Below are positions 27,749 to 39,400 of a stretch of DNA of 64,000 nt, in pieces. This DNA comes from Adineta ricciae. Lineage: Eukaryota; Rotifera; Eurotatoria; Adinetida; Adinetidae. Positions within the stretch are counted from its first letter, which is position 1, and every line of letters starts with the position of its first letter. The position numbers and the translations under genes were made by a program. The notes beneath the pieces were generated by a model that was given only the letters and a program-made list of their open reading frames with translations, did not search any database and was not told the origin of the DNA. The DNA lies in contig CAJNOJ010000174.1 in the NCBI GenBank assembly GCA_905250025.1, positions 124,001-188,000 of the forward strand, given 5' to 3'.

Positions 27749-28333
27749 GATAGACAGATATGTCGTGATACCAAAGTTAAACTCTTATCGAAACAGAAGA
27801 CAACAGCAGATGTCTAATATATATTCTTACATCTGCCTCCGTGAAAAGGAAGAAAAAAAAAGACTGTTACAAGTACAAGGCGCACTATATGATATGAATG
27901 ACAAATCAAATATAGATAATAATGCTAAACAAGCATAGAATCCATAAGTTAAAAAGTTTTTGCACTATTGACAGAGAACTCAATGGCCTTCTGAGAATAT
28001 CTGAATTAGCACATGAATGAAACGTTCGACTGATGAAAGTTTTGGAAATCAATGGAATAGTGCGTATTTCTGACTTTTCATAGCAATATATTTGCCATCA
28101 AAATCCACGGGAATAAGCATAGTGAATATTCGGATCTCGAAGTAAGATACTGACAAGTGTTATCTGAATGATAAGCGCGTATCATTTCGTTGAAGTCGAA
28201 GGTTAAAGTTGAAAATTGAAAGATTAGTAAAACACGCGTTATATCACAAGGTGTAATTAGAGAGTATGCATTTGCATGCGAAATATTAGTAAATTATTCG
28301 AAGAAAAAAAGAGCGTTCATATCATCCGTATCG

Positions 28334-28346
28334 TTAGTGTCGCTAG
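28334..28346 (-). promoter_or_regulatory. imperfect copy of the recurrent motif (minus orientation)
   Basis: The minus strand reads CTAGCGACACTAA, i.e. the motif with one base deleted. About 150 bases upstream of the IQCE ATG. Weak on its own. Confidence 0.2.
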
Positions 28347-28492
28347 AAATCACAGGTTGAATTATGAAATCATAGAGGTCGTTTCTTGTTGATCGGCTTT
28401 CATCATGGTTGTTGTTTCCATAGTATCGATAAAAATGCATATCTACACGTAATTCTTCGATTGAATATCTTCAGACTATCATCATATCAAAA

Positions 28493-31400
28493 ATGAACCA
28501 TGGAGGAGTGCGGATAAAAAATGCTCGCGAAACTTATGTTGACCAGTTACCGCATGGTCGAGGTATTTCATTTCGAAATGCAGGAAAAGCTTGATTTAAT
28601 TGAAATTGTTCTTATATTAAGGATTGACGGGATATATGAATAAGAAGCGAAAGCCTTTCACTCATTTGAATACAACCGATGACTTTGATCTTGGATATCG
28701 GAGCACGCCGGATTATTTACGGCAACTAGCACAACAAGATTCTTCCATACCAACTGAATTACTCTTAGCAAGAAATGTTCCTCGCACGAAAAGTGCCAGT
28801 GAAATGACTCCAAGAAATAATGGTAAGAGCACATGATCATTGTTCAAGGTTATGTTTTCAGTATTGTACGTTGATTTTGTAGTCAGTCGGTCAACAATGG
28901 GAAATCCGAAATATAAAGCACAGGAAGATTATTACGATGAAATACAATCATTGAAACAGGTTCGACGAAGATGTTGTACGAAGTTTTTGTATGATCATTT
29001 GTCTTGTTGTTGTTGTTTATTATAGGAAATGAAAACATTACGAGAAGAAAATAGTAATTTTCGAGCCAAAATTCGACGCTTGGAGGAAGATAATGCTCGG
29101 AAGATAAAAGAGATCGATGCTCTGTATAATACGAATAAAGTATTTTATTAATTAGATGTTTATTATCTTCAAATCAATGTTCTTCTAGGATGGAGATCTT
29201 CGAAGAACGTTAACCGGCTCATCGACTGATCGAAACAATAATAACTCCTCAACTGCGGTTTGTTACTGTTCGTGTTTCAGTGTATACGATTAATCTTTCG
29301 TTTTCTAGAGTGTTGTTATGAGCTTGAAACAACGAGTATTCAAATTGGAGGGTCAATTGAAGCAGAAAGAAACAACGATTGAGTATGATCTGAATAGCAC
29401 ATTCAGGATATGGTAGAAATGATTCTGTAATTTTAGTGAAATGAAAAGCGATCCAAGATGGACGAAAAGTACTGAATTCGAAATGCAAAATCGTGCTCTG
29501 TTCAGTGAATTGGAAAGACAAAAAGTAGCCCGATTGAACTACATTCAACAAAAGTAAACGAAATTTGATACCACTTTCTTGCAGCTTACTTGATTTCTGT
29601 TTAGTGATTATATGGCGACGTTAGATGAAGAGCAAAAGAATGCTGTACGAAAATTAAATCGAGAGAAGGACGAATTAAAAAAAGAAAACGAGAATTTGAA
29701 GAAGAAATTGGAAGATCCTGAAAAAGGAGGTCGTGGTGAACCAACATCTGTGCGTTCATCAGTACGTACGAAATCTTTTCCAGTATTATTGATGATTTTA
29801 ATTGAATGTTATTCTTTCATGCAGGATCGTGGTAATGACTCGAAACTTCAACACAAGATTGATAGTCTTCAGAAAGATTGTGAACATTACGAGCACGAAC
29901 TTGAACAGATGAGAGATGATTTGAACCAGATGCGTGTAAAACGTGATCAGTTTCGAGATAAGTACGATCAAGCCAATGAAGATCTCGCAGAAGTCAAACG
30001 TGATCGCGATCAACTTCGTAAACGACTCGATGAAGCCAAAGACGAACTGGAGAGATATACAAAGCAGAAGCCGACTGGTCGTTCATCGCCCATATCTCGA
30101 TACGATGATGAAATACATGGCAGTCCGAAACTGAAGTCGGCGTTTCATAGACCTCAATCACCCATGGACGGAAAACGAACAACACCGCCATTGAAAGCTT
30201 CCGCAAGAAACATGCATAATAACAGTTGGACTGCGTAAGAGAATACCTTCGTTGTACTTCATCAGCGTATCTTTGTTTTTTTTTTCAGAGATGATGACAG
30301 ACGTGTGAAAAATTTCCGAGAAAAACGGGCTGCTACTGTCATTCAACGAGGATGGCGGCATCATAATAAATCAGAAAAAAATAAAGCACGTGATTTCACG
30401 AGAGCAAGACAAGAAAATGCGGACAAAGTAAATACTGATGCTTTTTCTAATTACACTCGCTTGATTTTGTTTAGAGGGGTTCAAGAATCGGTTCGCCAGG
30501 GGTAGAACACATTTTCAAATCAACACTGTATTCATACTCATTCATTATTCTTGCTTTTGGTATTTAGAGACCATCAGAAACGATACCATCACCACGTGCA
30601 AGTGCCAATTTTGAAAGACCTGGTAGTGGTGCGCCAAAAAATCGGCCATCATCAGCAAATCATTCTCAAGACGTAACATTCAGCCATGTAAATCTTATTA
30701 AAATTCGTCTTTCTTTATAGTCTGCTTTGAGAACGGTTCAAGCTTCATTGCGTGGACATTTAAATCGGAATGAAATTGGCAAAAATCAAGATCGCTCCTT
30801 CGATATTCCAGCTAGATCACAATCTCCTGCTCGCTTAACGAGACCACGACCAGTTGGAAATGACGACGACGATGACGACGATATCGTTGTTACATCAAGA
30901 ACCTCGCCGACAAAATTTTCGTCGTAAGCTATCAAGTAACATCAGCCGATCAAATCTAACTAATCTGTCTACTAGTGAGAAATTTCGACAAGAATCTCCT
31001 GATCGACCAATTGGATCTTCAAAACAATCATTGCGCAATGGTACGACAACGAGAAAAATAGTTTTCATTTGAAATTATAAGGTGGATACCCATGTTTCAT
31101 TTAGATAAGAGTGAATACAATAACCGAGATCCTCTGGAAAAATTTGTAAGTTGCTATGATGTTCAATTACATTACGAATGAATTTTCGATGTAGAGAAAA
31201 TCTCCTACGCCGTTCGACGTTCGACCTCAGTCACCAGTTGCAGGCAAAATCGGTGGTTCTAAACAAGATCTTCCCAGTGATCGAAGTGCGTACCCTTGAA
31301 CTAAATATGAACTACTATTTGAATGTACGTCATTTAGACAAATTGGGATCCGGCAGTCGAATATCGCAGAATGATCAGGGATCAGCATGGAAATCGGTGA

Positions 31401-32136
31401 GTGTATCGAGGCAATCATGTATATTTACCTTCTGTTTTATTCGGTCAATAGCGTCGTCCAGTATCTCCACCAAACGACAATCCTCGAGCGCAATCACCGG
31501 CCCTCGTTAGAAATCGTGATTCTGCTCAAGATATGCAAAGTGATCGACGTATGCATACGAGATATCTCTGCCGTTTTTCTACTCTTTTCGTTCTTCTATT
31601 GTCCAGAGAAATTTGGAAGTGGCACTCGGATGTTAGCGAACGATCGCGATTCGCCTGCGATGGTAATTAATCTAAGTTTAGTGTTATGTTATGTTTTATA
31701 TGATTTTTTTAGCGTCGACCTGCTTCTCCGCCATCTGACGATCGTCGACCTTCAACGCCGCCCGTCGGTAAAACTAATAGTTCTAGAACAAGTCTATCGA
31801 ACGATGGAAGTACGTTCAAAAGAATTATTCTTATTCAATTTAATGTTCTTTTCCATCTCTCCTTCCAGGTAAACTTGGTTCAGGTACTCGAATACGACCC
31901 ACCGAACGTGATTCCGCTTCAAAATTAGTAACTATCTCACTTCCACTAAAAGCATCCCATTACAAATTGATTTTTCGAATATTTAGGCACGTCCTTCTTC
32001 TCCGTTAGATGATCGTCGGCCAGCTCGTCCAATCACACCGGAAAATCCCTATCCAGCCGCAAGAAAAAGTCCCAGTAATTCTAAACAATCGCTAAAAAAC
32101 ATAACTGAACATGACGACGACGATGATGTTTTCTAA
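28493..32136 (+). CDS. IQCE: IQ domain-containing protein E homologue
   Basis: IQCE tethers the EVC-EVC2-EFCAB7 complex at the ciliary base for Hedgehog signalling in vertebrates. Twenty-two exons are read: 28493..28562, 28622..28822, 28883..28959, 29026..29139, 29189..29257, 29309..29382, 29437..29553, 29605..29761, 29825..30234, 30289..30427, 30475..30501, 30568..30672, 30721..30923, 30976..31040, 31105..31145, 31195..31285, 31338..31396, 31452..31548, 31607..31662, 31713..31809, 31869..31927, 31987..32136; 825 residues. Order: disordered N-terminus; a coiled coil (DYYDEIQSLKQEMK...FRAKIRRLEEDNARK, matching YDEIIELK...KLRRLEEEN of vertebrate IQCE); more coiled coil; two IQ motifs (AATVIQRGWRHH; LRTVQASLRGHLNR); an acidic DDDDDDIVV segment like the vertebrate C-terminus; then a repeated tail not expected in IQCE. 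Confidence 0.85.
31105..32136 (+). repeat. tandemly duplicated exon pairs in the IQCE tail
   Basis: Four consecutive units, each made of two exons: 31105-31285, 31338-31548, 31607-31809, 31869-32136. Units 2-4 start with (N/Q/S)K(L/F)GSG(S/T)R(I/M) in the first exon and (R/A)RP(V/A/S)SP in the second; unit 1 is diverged (RKSPTPFD, SKQDLPSDR). Every unit enters in phase 1, has a phase-0 internal intron, and units 1-3 leave in phase 1. Exon lengths 59/97 and 56/97 in units 2 and 3 are almost the same. This is the pattern expected from tandem exon-pair duplication. Confidence 0.8.
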
Positions 32137-32447
32137 CGGATAATCGTTTTCTTTGAATTTCTCTCTTTTTTTTCTATTGGGGTGTGTATATTTTTTATTT
32201 GTTTCGCATTCAACCGAAGTAAAAGAAAAACGAAAAACAATGTCAATTTCTATGAACAAGAGAAAAGAATGCACATTTATTCATCGAAAGGAACTTCAAA
32301 CATGAAAATAGACAAGAAACGACAGGTGATTTTGTACGGAATAGGTTCGGCCTTATGCGACGAATCGCGTACATATTGTAGGATAATATTGTTATGTATC
32401 ACGGTCTCTATGTGACGATGAAGCCAAATGCAGTTTGAAGTTGAACA

Positions 32448-34272
32448 TTATTTACTAAAGTTCGGAAAAGACGAATAACGCCAATCAGTTGAATATGGAT
32501 ATGAGGAATAGTAATCTAAATTGCAAAGAAAATTGTTAGGTGTTGGTTTGTCTTCTTGACGTTTTACCTGATGCATGCGGTGGTATTGGGAAATTTGGCC
32601 CTGCTGATGGTGGGTAAGATGTTGACGATGAACAGAAGCCATCATTAGATTCTAAAAGATCAAATGACAATGTCAACAATGAGTTTAGATGAGTAAACCA
32701 AACGAACGTGTTGCTGGTACATCAAATTCACTCTTCATTGAATTATTTCCCATAAATTGCTGATTTCCATTATGAAATGACGATTGAGTCGAATGCTCGC
32801 TTGCGAAATCATTGGTGTTATAATTCAAATAATTATTTGATGGATACATTGAATTCCATTTGGCACGACGTTGTTCGACATACGCCTGGAAGAGATAGAA
32901 GAAAGCGCATGAAAATAAGTTGAGAAGATGAAAAGCGATTCGTTTGCTCTACTTTGATGACAAGTTCGGTTAGGCCAGTCGCTTTGACGATCGATTCGAT
33001 TTGAGCGTTATCAGCCCACGGATTGTCTTTGAAAAATTTGTCTAGGAAATCAATTTGCTCAGCAGAAAATGCTTTCTGGTCTTGCATTTCTAAACGAAGA
33101 AAGGAGAAAAATAATTCTAATTCCTCGGAGAATTTCGTCATTTGGTCTTTGTCTAGTTCATCATTTTTGACAGTTTGACTAATGGTCTCTTACGGATGTG
33201 ATGACTTGGTCGAGATACATGATGATGGTGCAAACGTTTAGTTGAATATTCATGGGAATGTAAACTGTATTGAGAATGATTGAGTAAACTGTGAATGCTA
33301 TAACCATTGGGCGATGCAGAAACACCTGTTGCATGACTTCGACTGTCGTCTTCATTGCTTGTTGTACTATTGACAACATGTGGTGTGGTTGGGTCCGTTG
33401 TAGTTGTTATTGAAGTTTCTGTTGATGTTGTGGGTGACGAATTAGGATGATGGTGATTGAGTTTCGAATTGTCATTTAAACTTCCACGATTACGAACGAT
33501 TCTAACAAGAAAGAATTCAATAGACGAAACTGATCAAAGAAGAGGAAGAAAGAAAGAAACAAATAAGAATGGGTCGGCAAATCAATGTCGTCGCGAGTCA
33601 TTAGTTGACAAATAACATTGATTCTTTTTATTCACATAATACACAATAGAAGAAGAAGATGAAAAATTCATTCACTATACCTATTAATCGAGCTAACACT
33701 TGGTACTTTATCGGAATCACATATTCCATCTGCAATCAAACGTTCTCGAATTTCCCATGCAAACATCGTTGGCGCTTGACCTTTATAATTGCTTATAGCA
33801 TCAACAACTTTTGGTGTAGCAACCTTTGGTTTGCTGCCGCCGATAATTCCTGGTCGAATGGAACCTGTTTCATGATATCTAAAGTATTCAGATTAGAACG
33901 CGTGTCATTCTGAGAAATCGAAGTTTTACCTTCCAAGAATTTTACTAACACATCCGTGAGAAACACGTAATTGCCGACTTATATCGCATGGTCGCACGCC
34001 TTGTTTGGCTAAATCAACAATTGATTGACGGACAAGATCAGGCAATGGTCGACCGTTGACGAAAACTCCACCGAGTTGATTGACACCTCCATGTCCTATG
34101 TCGAAAGAAAGAAATGATGAGTTGTGATAATAGATAAGATCGATTCAATGGAGCACAAAGGGATGAAAAAAAAACAGAGGGAGGCAAGAATCGATAGGGG
34201 AAAAAATACAGAGCACCTACCGAATTTGGAATATCGGTATTGAGCTGCAACGAACTGGTTGAACGGAAACAT
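32448..34272 (-). CDS. PAX2/5/8: Pax transcription factor, Pax2/5/8 type
   Basis: Eight exons: 34221..34272, 33930..34095, 33681..33878, 33194..33501, 32953..33089, 32699..32885, 32568..32651, 32448..32515; 399 residues. The paired domain (about 18-143) reads [74 protein letters not shown]. This wording matches Pax2/5/8 better than Pax6. An octapeptide-like YSIHSLL lies near 206, as in Pax2/5/8 (YSINGLLG). A divergent homeodomain-like segment follows (about 247-300: [14 protein letters not shown], ending [12 protein letters not shown]). Vertebrate Pax2/5/8 keep only the first part of the homeodomain. The last two exons give a Ser/Pro/Tyr-rich tail, as in Pax transactivation domains; reading through their intron would instead stop at about 32685. 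Confidence 0.9.
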
Positions 34273-36427
34273 GGTTTCGCACAGTAATAAGTCTCTTTTG
34301 CACAAACGAGAGACAGTCTTCAAAAGTCAATGAAGGGAAGAGAAAGAAAGACAGAAACACGATGATGAAGAGAAGAAGAAAAAAAGAACAATCTCCAATA
34401 GAGCGTTACTGCTTGTGCTATGTGTATATGTATGTATATGATAGATTGAATATTTCTCCGAGTGCAACAGTGTCAAATGACGAGAAAAGCCAATGATTCG
34501 TCTCCAGTTGGCTGAGAGAAAGAGAGCAACTTGATTAAAAGAGACGCCAACAACTATTGTACCGAATCGATATGCATCAGTAGTATTTCGAGGAAAAAAA
34601 GAATTGAAATTCTATATATATAGAAAGAGAGAGAGAGAGAGGAAACGACTCCGTTCGTGTCTTTTTTCTTCTCTCAAGAGAATTGAGAATAGACAGAGTT
34701 TGTTGTTTCTTGTTTAATAGATTAAGTAATAACATTTCTCTCTTCAGTCGATGTTCGAATCAAAATTTTCTTCCCCTTCGTTTTGTTCAAAGCAACCATC
34801 TCGTTGATGAAAATAAAAATTGCTTCTTCTCAGCCTTCAACCAATAAGAAAGGACTAAAATCACATTTTTGCACTTTCTTCCACCAATAACGATTCGAAC
34901 GCGTGTGCACATTTCAAGTGAACTACTAATCATTCAAGATCATTTCCTATGAATGAAACGAAGATGTTCATTGTCGACTTAATTACATATACAACACATT
35001 GACATCGATCTTCTTCGTTTTTTTTCTCTCGAAACTCTCTGAGGAATAACTTGTGACGAAATATTTTAACACATCTGCAGGAGAAAAGAAAATTGTATGA
35101 GAAGATAAATTGTGCTGTTATTTCAGTTTCTCAATCGACGTCATTACTCAAATCGCAGTTTCTTATTAACAAGAAACTTGTCGACATACAGCGAAAGTTC
35201 ATTAATTATTTTGTGTTTGAATTCTTCCATTTGGCTGATTTTAATTAAACAAAAAGGCTCTCAACTTGTTCAATTTGAGTAAAAATTGTCTTGTATGCTT
35301 CGATGAACGAATGTGATTTCTTTTTGTGTTGTGTTTCTCGCAGTACATCTGTGCAATCTTTTTTTCTAATACAATTATAAGACAAAAAAAAGAAGAAGGA
35401 AACTGACCAATATGTGTCAAATCAAGGCGAAGAAAAAGATGAAAGATATAATCGATAAATTAGGTTAATAATGATATCGAATCACTAGAGACTTGAAATG
35501 GAATTAGAAGTTGTTTTATTGAACAAACAAAATTAAGCGAAAGAACAACATAAAGAACCTCCCGACATGCATGATAAATAGACAATTGAATGTTCATAAC
35601 GTACAACATTAGATCTCAATTGTCGATGAGGTAATGCTGATGTTGATCGCTTGCATCGACACATTTGTCATACTAATGAGTATGAACTTCAACAGGTCAG
35701 AAGATTCGTAAGAATGTGTTCGAATCAAGCGGTACTGTCAGAGATTTAAATGAAGAATACATCTTATTTATTTGAAATAGAAAAAAATGCAATGCAAACC
35801 AAAAGAAAAGATAGGTATCTAAATAGAATGATGAAAAAATGTAAGTGAATATGTTTAAAGAGACAGCATACAATAATATAAATGTCTTCAGCACACCAAT
35901 ATGACAAAGATAGAATAGAGAGAGAGAGAGAGAACAGAACAGATTCATTTCAAAAGCCCAGAAGAAAAATATTTGACACATCCACAAGGCAAAATCACTT
36001 CTAGATAAAAAAAAACAACCTACAAGAAGAAAGTATTTATGGACGGTACGATGAGATTAAGAATGTTAGAAGAAGCGCAATGCAAAAGCAGAAAAACTGA
36101 ATAAGAAGAGATTAATGCGACTCGAATGGTTTGAATTGAAGTCGAATTTAAAAAAAATGACGAACTAGTCTAAGGCAATTAGAAAAAGACATTCACTGTT
36201 AGAAAACGATGACACTGGTTTCGTAGTTTTATTTGTTTCTGAGAACTAAGGCTTCTAAACGAGTACTTGTTTGTCCTTTGTTTCACAACGGCTGGTCACA
36301 CTGTTCTGAAAGAGTCTGACATGTGTGTGTGTGTGCGTTTTCTAGTCTCCAAAGGCAGGTGTAGAGAAATATGTAAAGTGAGAGAGAAGAAAAAAATATA
36401 TATGAAATTGAAAAGAGTTTTAAATTT
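34273..36427. other. intergenic, no gene recognised
   Basis: About 2.15 kb upstream of Pax and downstream of rootletin, probably Pax regulatory DNA and rootletin 3'UTR. GA-rich runs near 34628-34640 and 35918-35932 and a GT run near 36324-36335. No frame with recognisable protein content. Confidence 0.5.
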
Positions 36428-39400
36428 TCAGTAACGTGGTCGTGAGGCTCGAGCGCGCGAACTTGGCGATGAAGGACCGAGTTGAGATGGTGAGGCTGCG
36501 GCTGCCGCTCTCATTGAACGTAAAGCAATCGATGGTGATAGTGTACGTCGTGTTGGTGAAGAATGACGTACAGGTGGCTCATGAATATCAGCTAATCGTT
36601 TAGTTTCGTGATCTAAAAGAACGGGATCAAGACCGTGAGGATCTTGAGAAACGAATGATAATGAATCAGTAATTTCTCGACGAAGTGCATTGATTTCTTC
36701 GCCATTTACTAATGAACGATTCAGAAATGATTGACGTTTACGCAGTTCTTGATGAAGTTGCTCTTTTAATGAGGTGATCTGAAGATTTCGAAGAGAAAAT
36801 CCAATTAAACAATCTGTAGACGGAAACCAAGCGATGTTACCTGTTCTTCGAGACCTTTAACACGGGCTCGATGTGCTTTCTCTCGTGCTTCTAAAGCACG
36901 CTCAGCAGCGGTCTGAGAAGATCGAATACGTTCAGTTTCAGCTTCTGTTTCACGTCGATTTCGAGTTGTTAAGTCAATCAAACTAAAAGAAAATATTCAT
37001 CATTATTTGATTTACGAAAATTTCACAAGATCAACTACCGTTGTGCATGTTGTTGTTCGGATTCATTCAAAGCTGCTTGTAAGTGTTCGACTTGACGTTG
37101 TAAAACAATGTTTTCTTCTTCTAATCGACGGAATTGTCGATCGAATTCCGCGCGATCCCACGAACGAATAATATCTTCAGTGACTACACGTTCACGTTCG
37201 ACCTATGGGACAAGTTTCTACTCGAAGAACACATCGATCAAAGCGACAACGTACTTTATCCAATGTTTTTCTCAAAACATGTTTATCTTTTTCTAAACGT
37301 AGTTTGGATCTTTCAGCTTCGCGTTTCTCCAGATCAAGATTGCCTAATTGGCGTTGTAAAAGAGCATTCTTCTCTTGTAATGCTTGTTTATCAGCAGTTA
37401 AAATCGAAATCTTTTGAATCACTTCTTGTTCACTCTCTTGCCGTTGAACAAGAAGCTGAAACACAAAGCAACACATTTCTCTTATCTCCGTCATCGTTCT
37501 CCTTCAGTCTGTATATGACATACTGTATTCGCATTTCGTAATTGATTTTCTAGTTCATGTCGTCTCATTTCTGAATCGGTAACTTCGTTTTGCAGATGAT
37601 GTACACGTTCGAGTAATTCGTGATTTTGTTTTTTAAGTTCACTAACTTGTGATCTAAACAGACAACAGTTGCTTTATTATTGCCGTTTGAACACTATCGT
37701 ATCTTTTACCGTGATTGTTCAAGTTTATCTTGGAGAATACGACGTTCAGATTCGTTACTTTGTAAGGCACCTTGAATACCACCAAGTTTTTGTTGTAAGT
37801 CAGCTGCTTGATAATTCGTTTGAGATAATGTTTGATTCAATGATTGGACGCGATTTTTCAAGCTTGATTCACCTTCTTCAGCTTTAGCTAATGTCAAAGA
37901 AAGACGATCAACGCTCAATTGTAATGATTGACATCTTTCTTCGCGATCCTAAACAAGATGTTTTCTTTTTTCCGTTCGATCGTCATTTTTTCTAATGATT
38001 TACTTGAATTTGTCGAATTAATGTTTCACATCGTTCTTGATGTACTTGAATTTCGGTGTCTTTGTCAGTGAGAATCATATTTAAACGTTGAAGTTCACCT
38101 TCCAATCCTCGGCGAGTCATTTCTAGCTCAGTTGCACGAGCTTCGGTTTCGTCTAATGCACGTTTCAATTGACGTTTTTCGTCTGTCAAGCGTGATTCGC
38201 CCGACTTCGACAAGCCAAGTTTTTCCTAAGAAAAGCAGAAAGCATGTCTAAGTTACCGTTTTCTCGAAATCGGTGCACAACTTACAGTTAGTTGTTTCTT
38301 TTCGTTATCCAACGATATTAATTGACGTTCAAGTGCAGTCATTTGATCTAACATTGTCTTACGTTCACGTTCGCTTCGACGGATGGTGTCTTCTTGTAAT
38401 AGTAAAGCGTTTTGGGCACCTTGTAGACGAGTATCCACACCTTTTTTGTCTATAGAGAGAATAATCAGTAAATGAATACGTGTTTCGAATGAAATATTGA
38501 TAATTTACCTTCTTCGAATGACATTAACGTTTTTTGTAATTGATTAAAACGTTGTTCAGTTCTTACAAGATTATCTTCTAACTCTTTGTTTGCTCGACGT
38601 AGCACAGCAGCTTCAGCTAGATGATAAAGAAAGAAGTATTGATTCGATGGAGATATTTCGGTTAAATAGCTTTCTTACCAGCGCAATCATCGCGTTCACG
38701 TTCGGTAGTAATAAAGTTTTGAACAAAGTCACGTAGAGCTGTACGGATTTGTTCGGGATCAACATCAGCTACATCAACATAAGTTGAACCAGGCGAACGA
38801 CCGCGTTCACGTTCGCCTTCGTAATCAGGTGATCGAGAACGTTGATGTGGACTTCGTGATGTTCGTCGTAAGATGGGCGATGCGCGATTTTCGTTACTAT
38901 CGAAGCCTTTTGTTGGTGAAATTGGTCGGCGACGAACTGGACTTGGTGAACGACTTCGAAGTCGTGTACTACTGCTACTGCGTGAACCATAGCCAATTGT
39001 ACGACGTAAACTAGACACGATACTGCCTAATTTGTATTCCGCATCTCGTTTAGCTCCTTCGACACTAAATGAAAAACGAGTTTTTCAGTAAGGTTATTTC
39101 CTTTCATAAAGATCAATGTCGATCTTACCGCGCTAATTGTGTATCAAGGGCACTTGCTCGTCCTTCAGCACCTGATAACACGACACGTAATTCCGATATC
39201 ATTTGATTTGCACCTTCAAGTGCTAATTCAACGTTTCGTCGTTCCTCAATTGCTTTACGTTCTAAAAATTAATCAAATAAAACTCAAGTCATTGTTCTCT
39301 TTGGGACTAATTTTCAAGATTGATTCTTACCGAGACGTCGAGCATCTTCGACAGCTAGTTGATAATCTCGATCTTTCATTCGTTGTTCATCTTCTAATTC

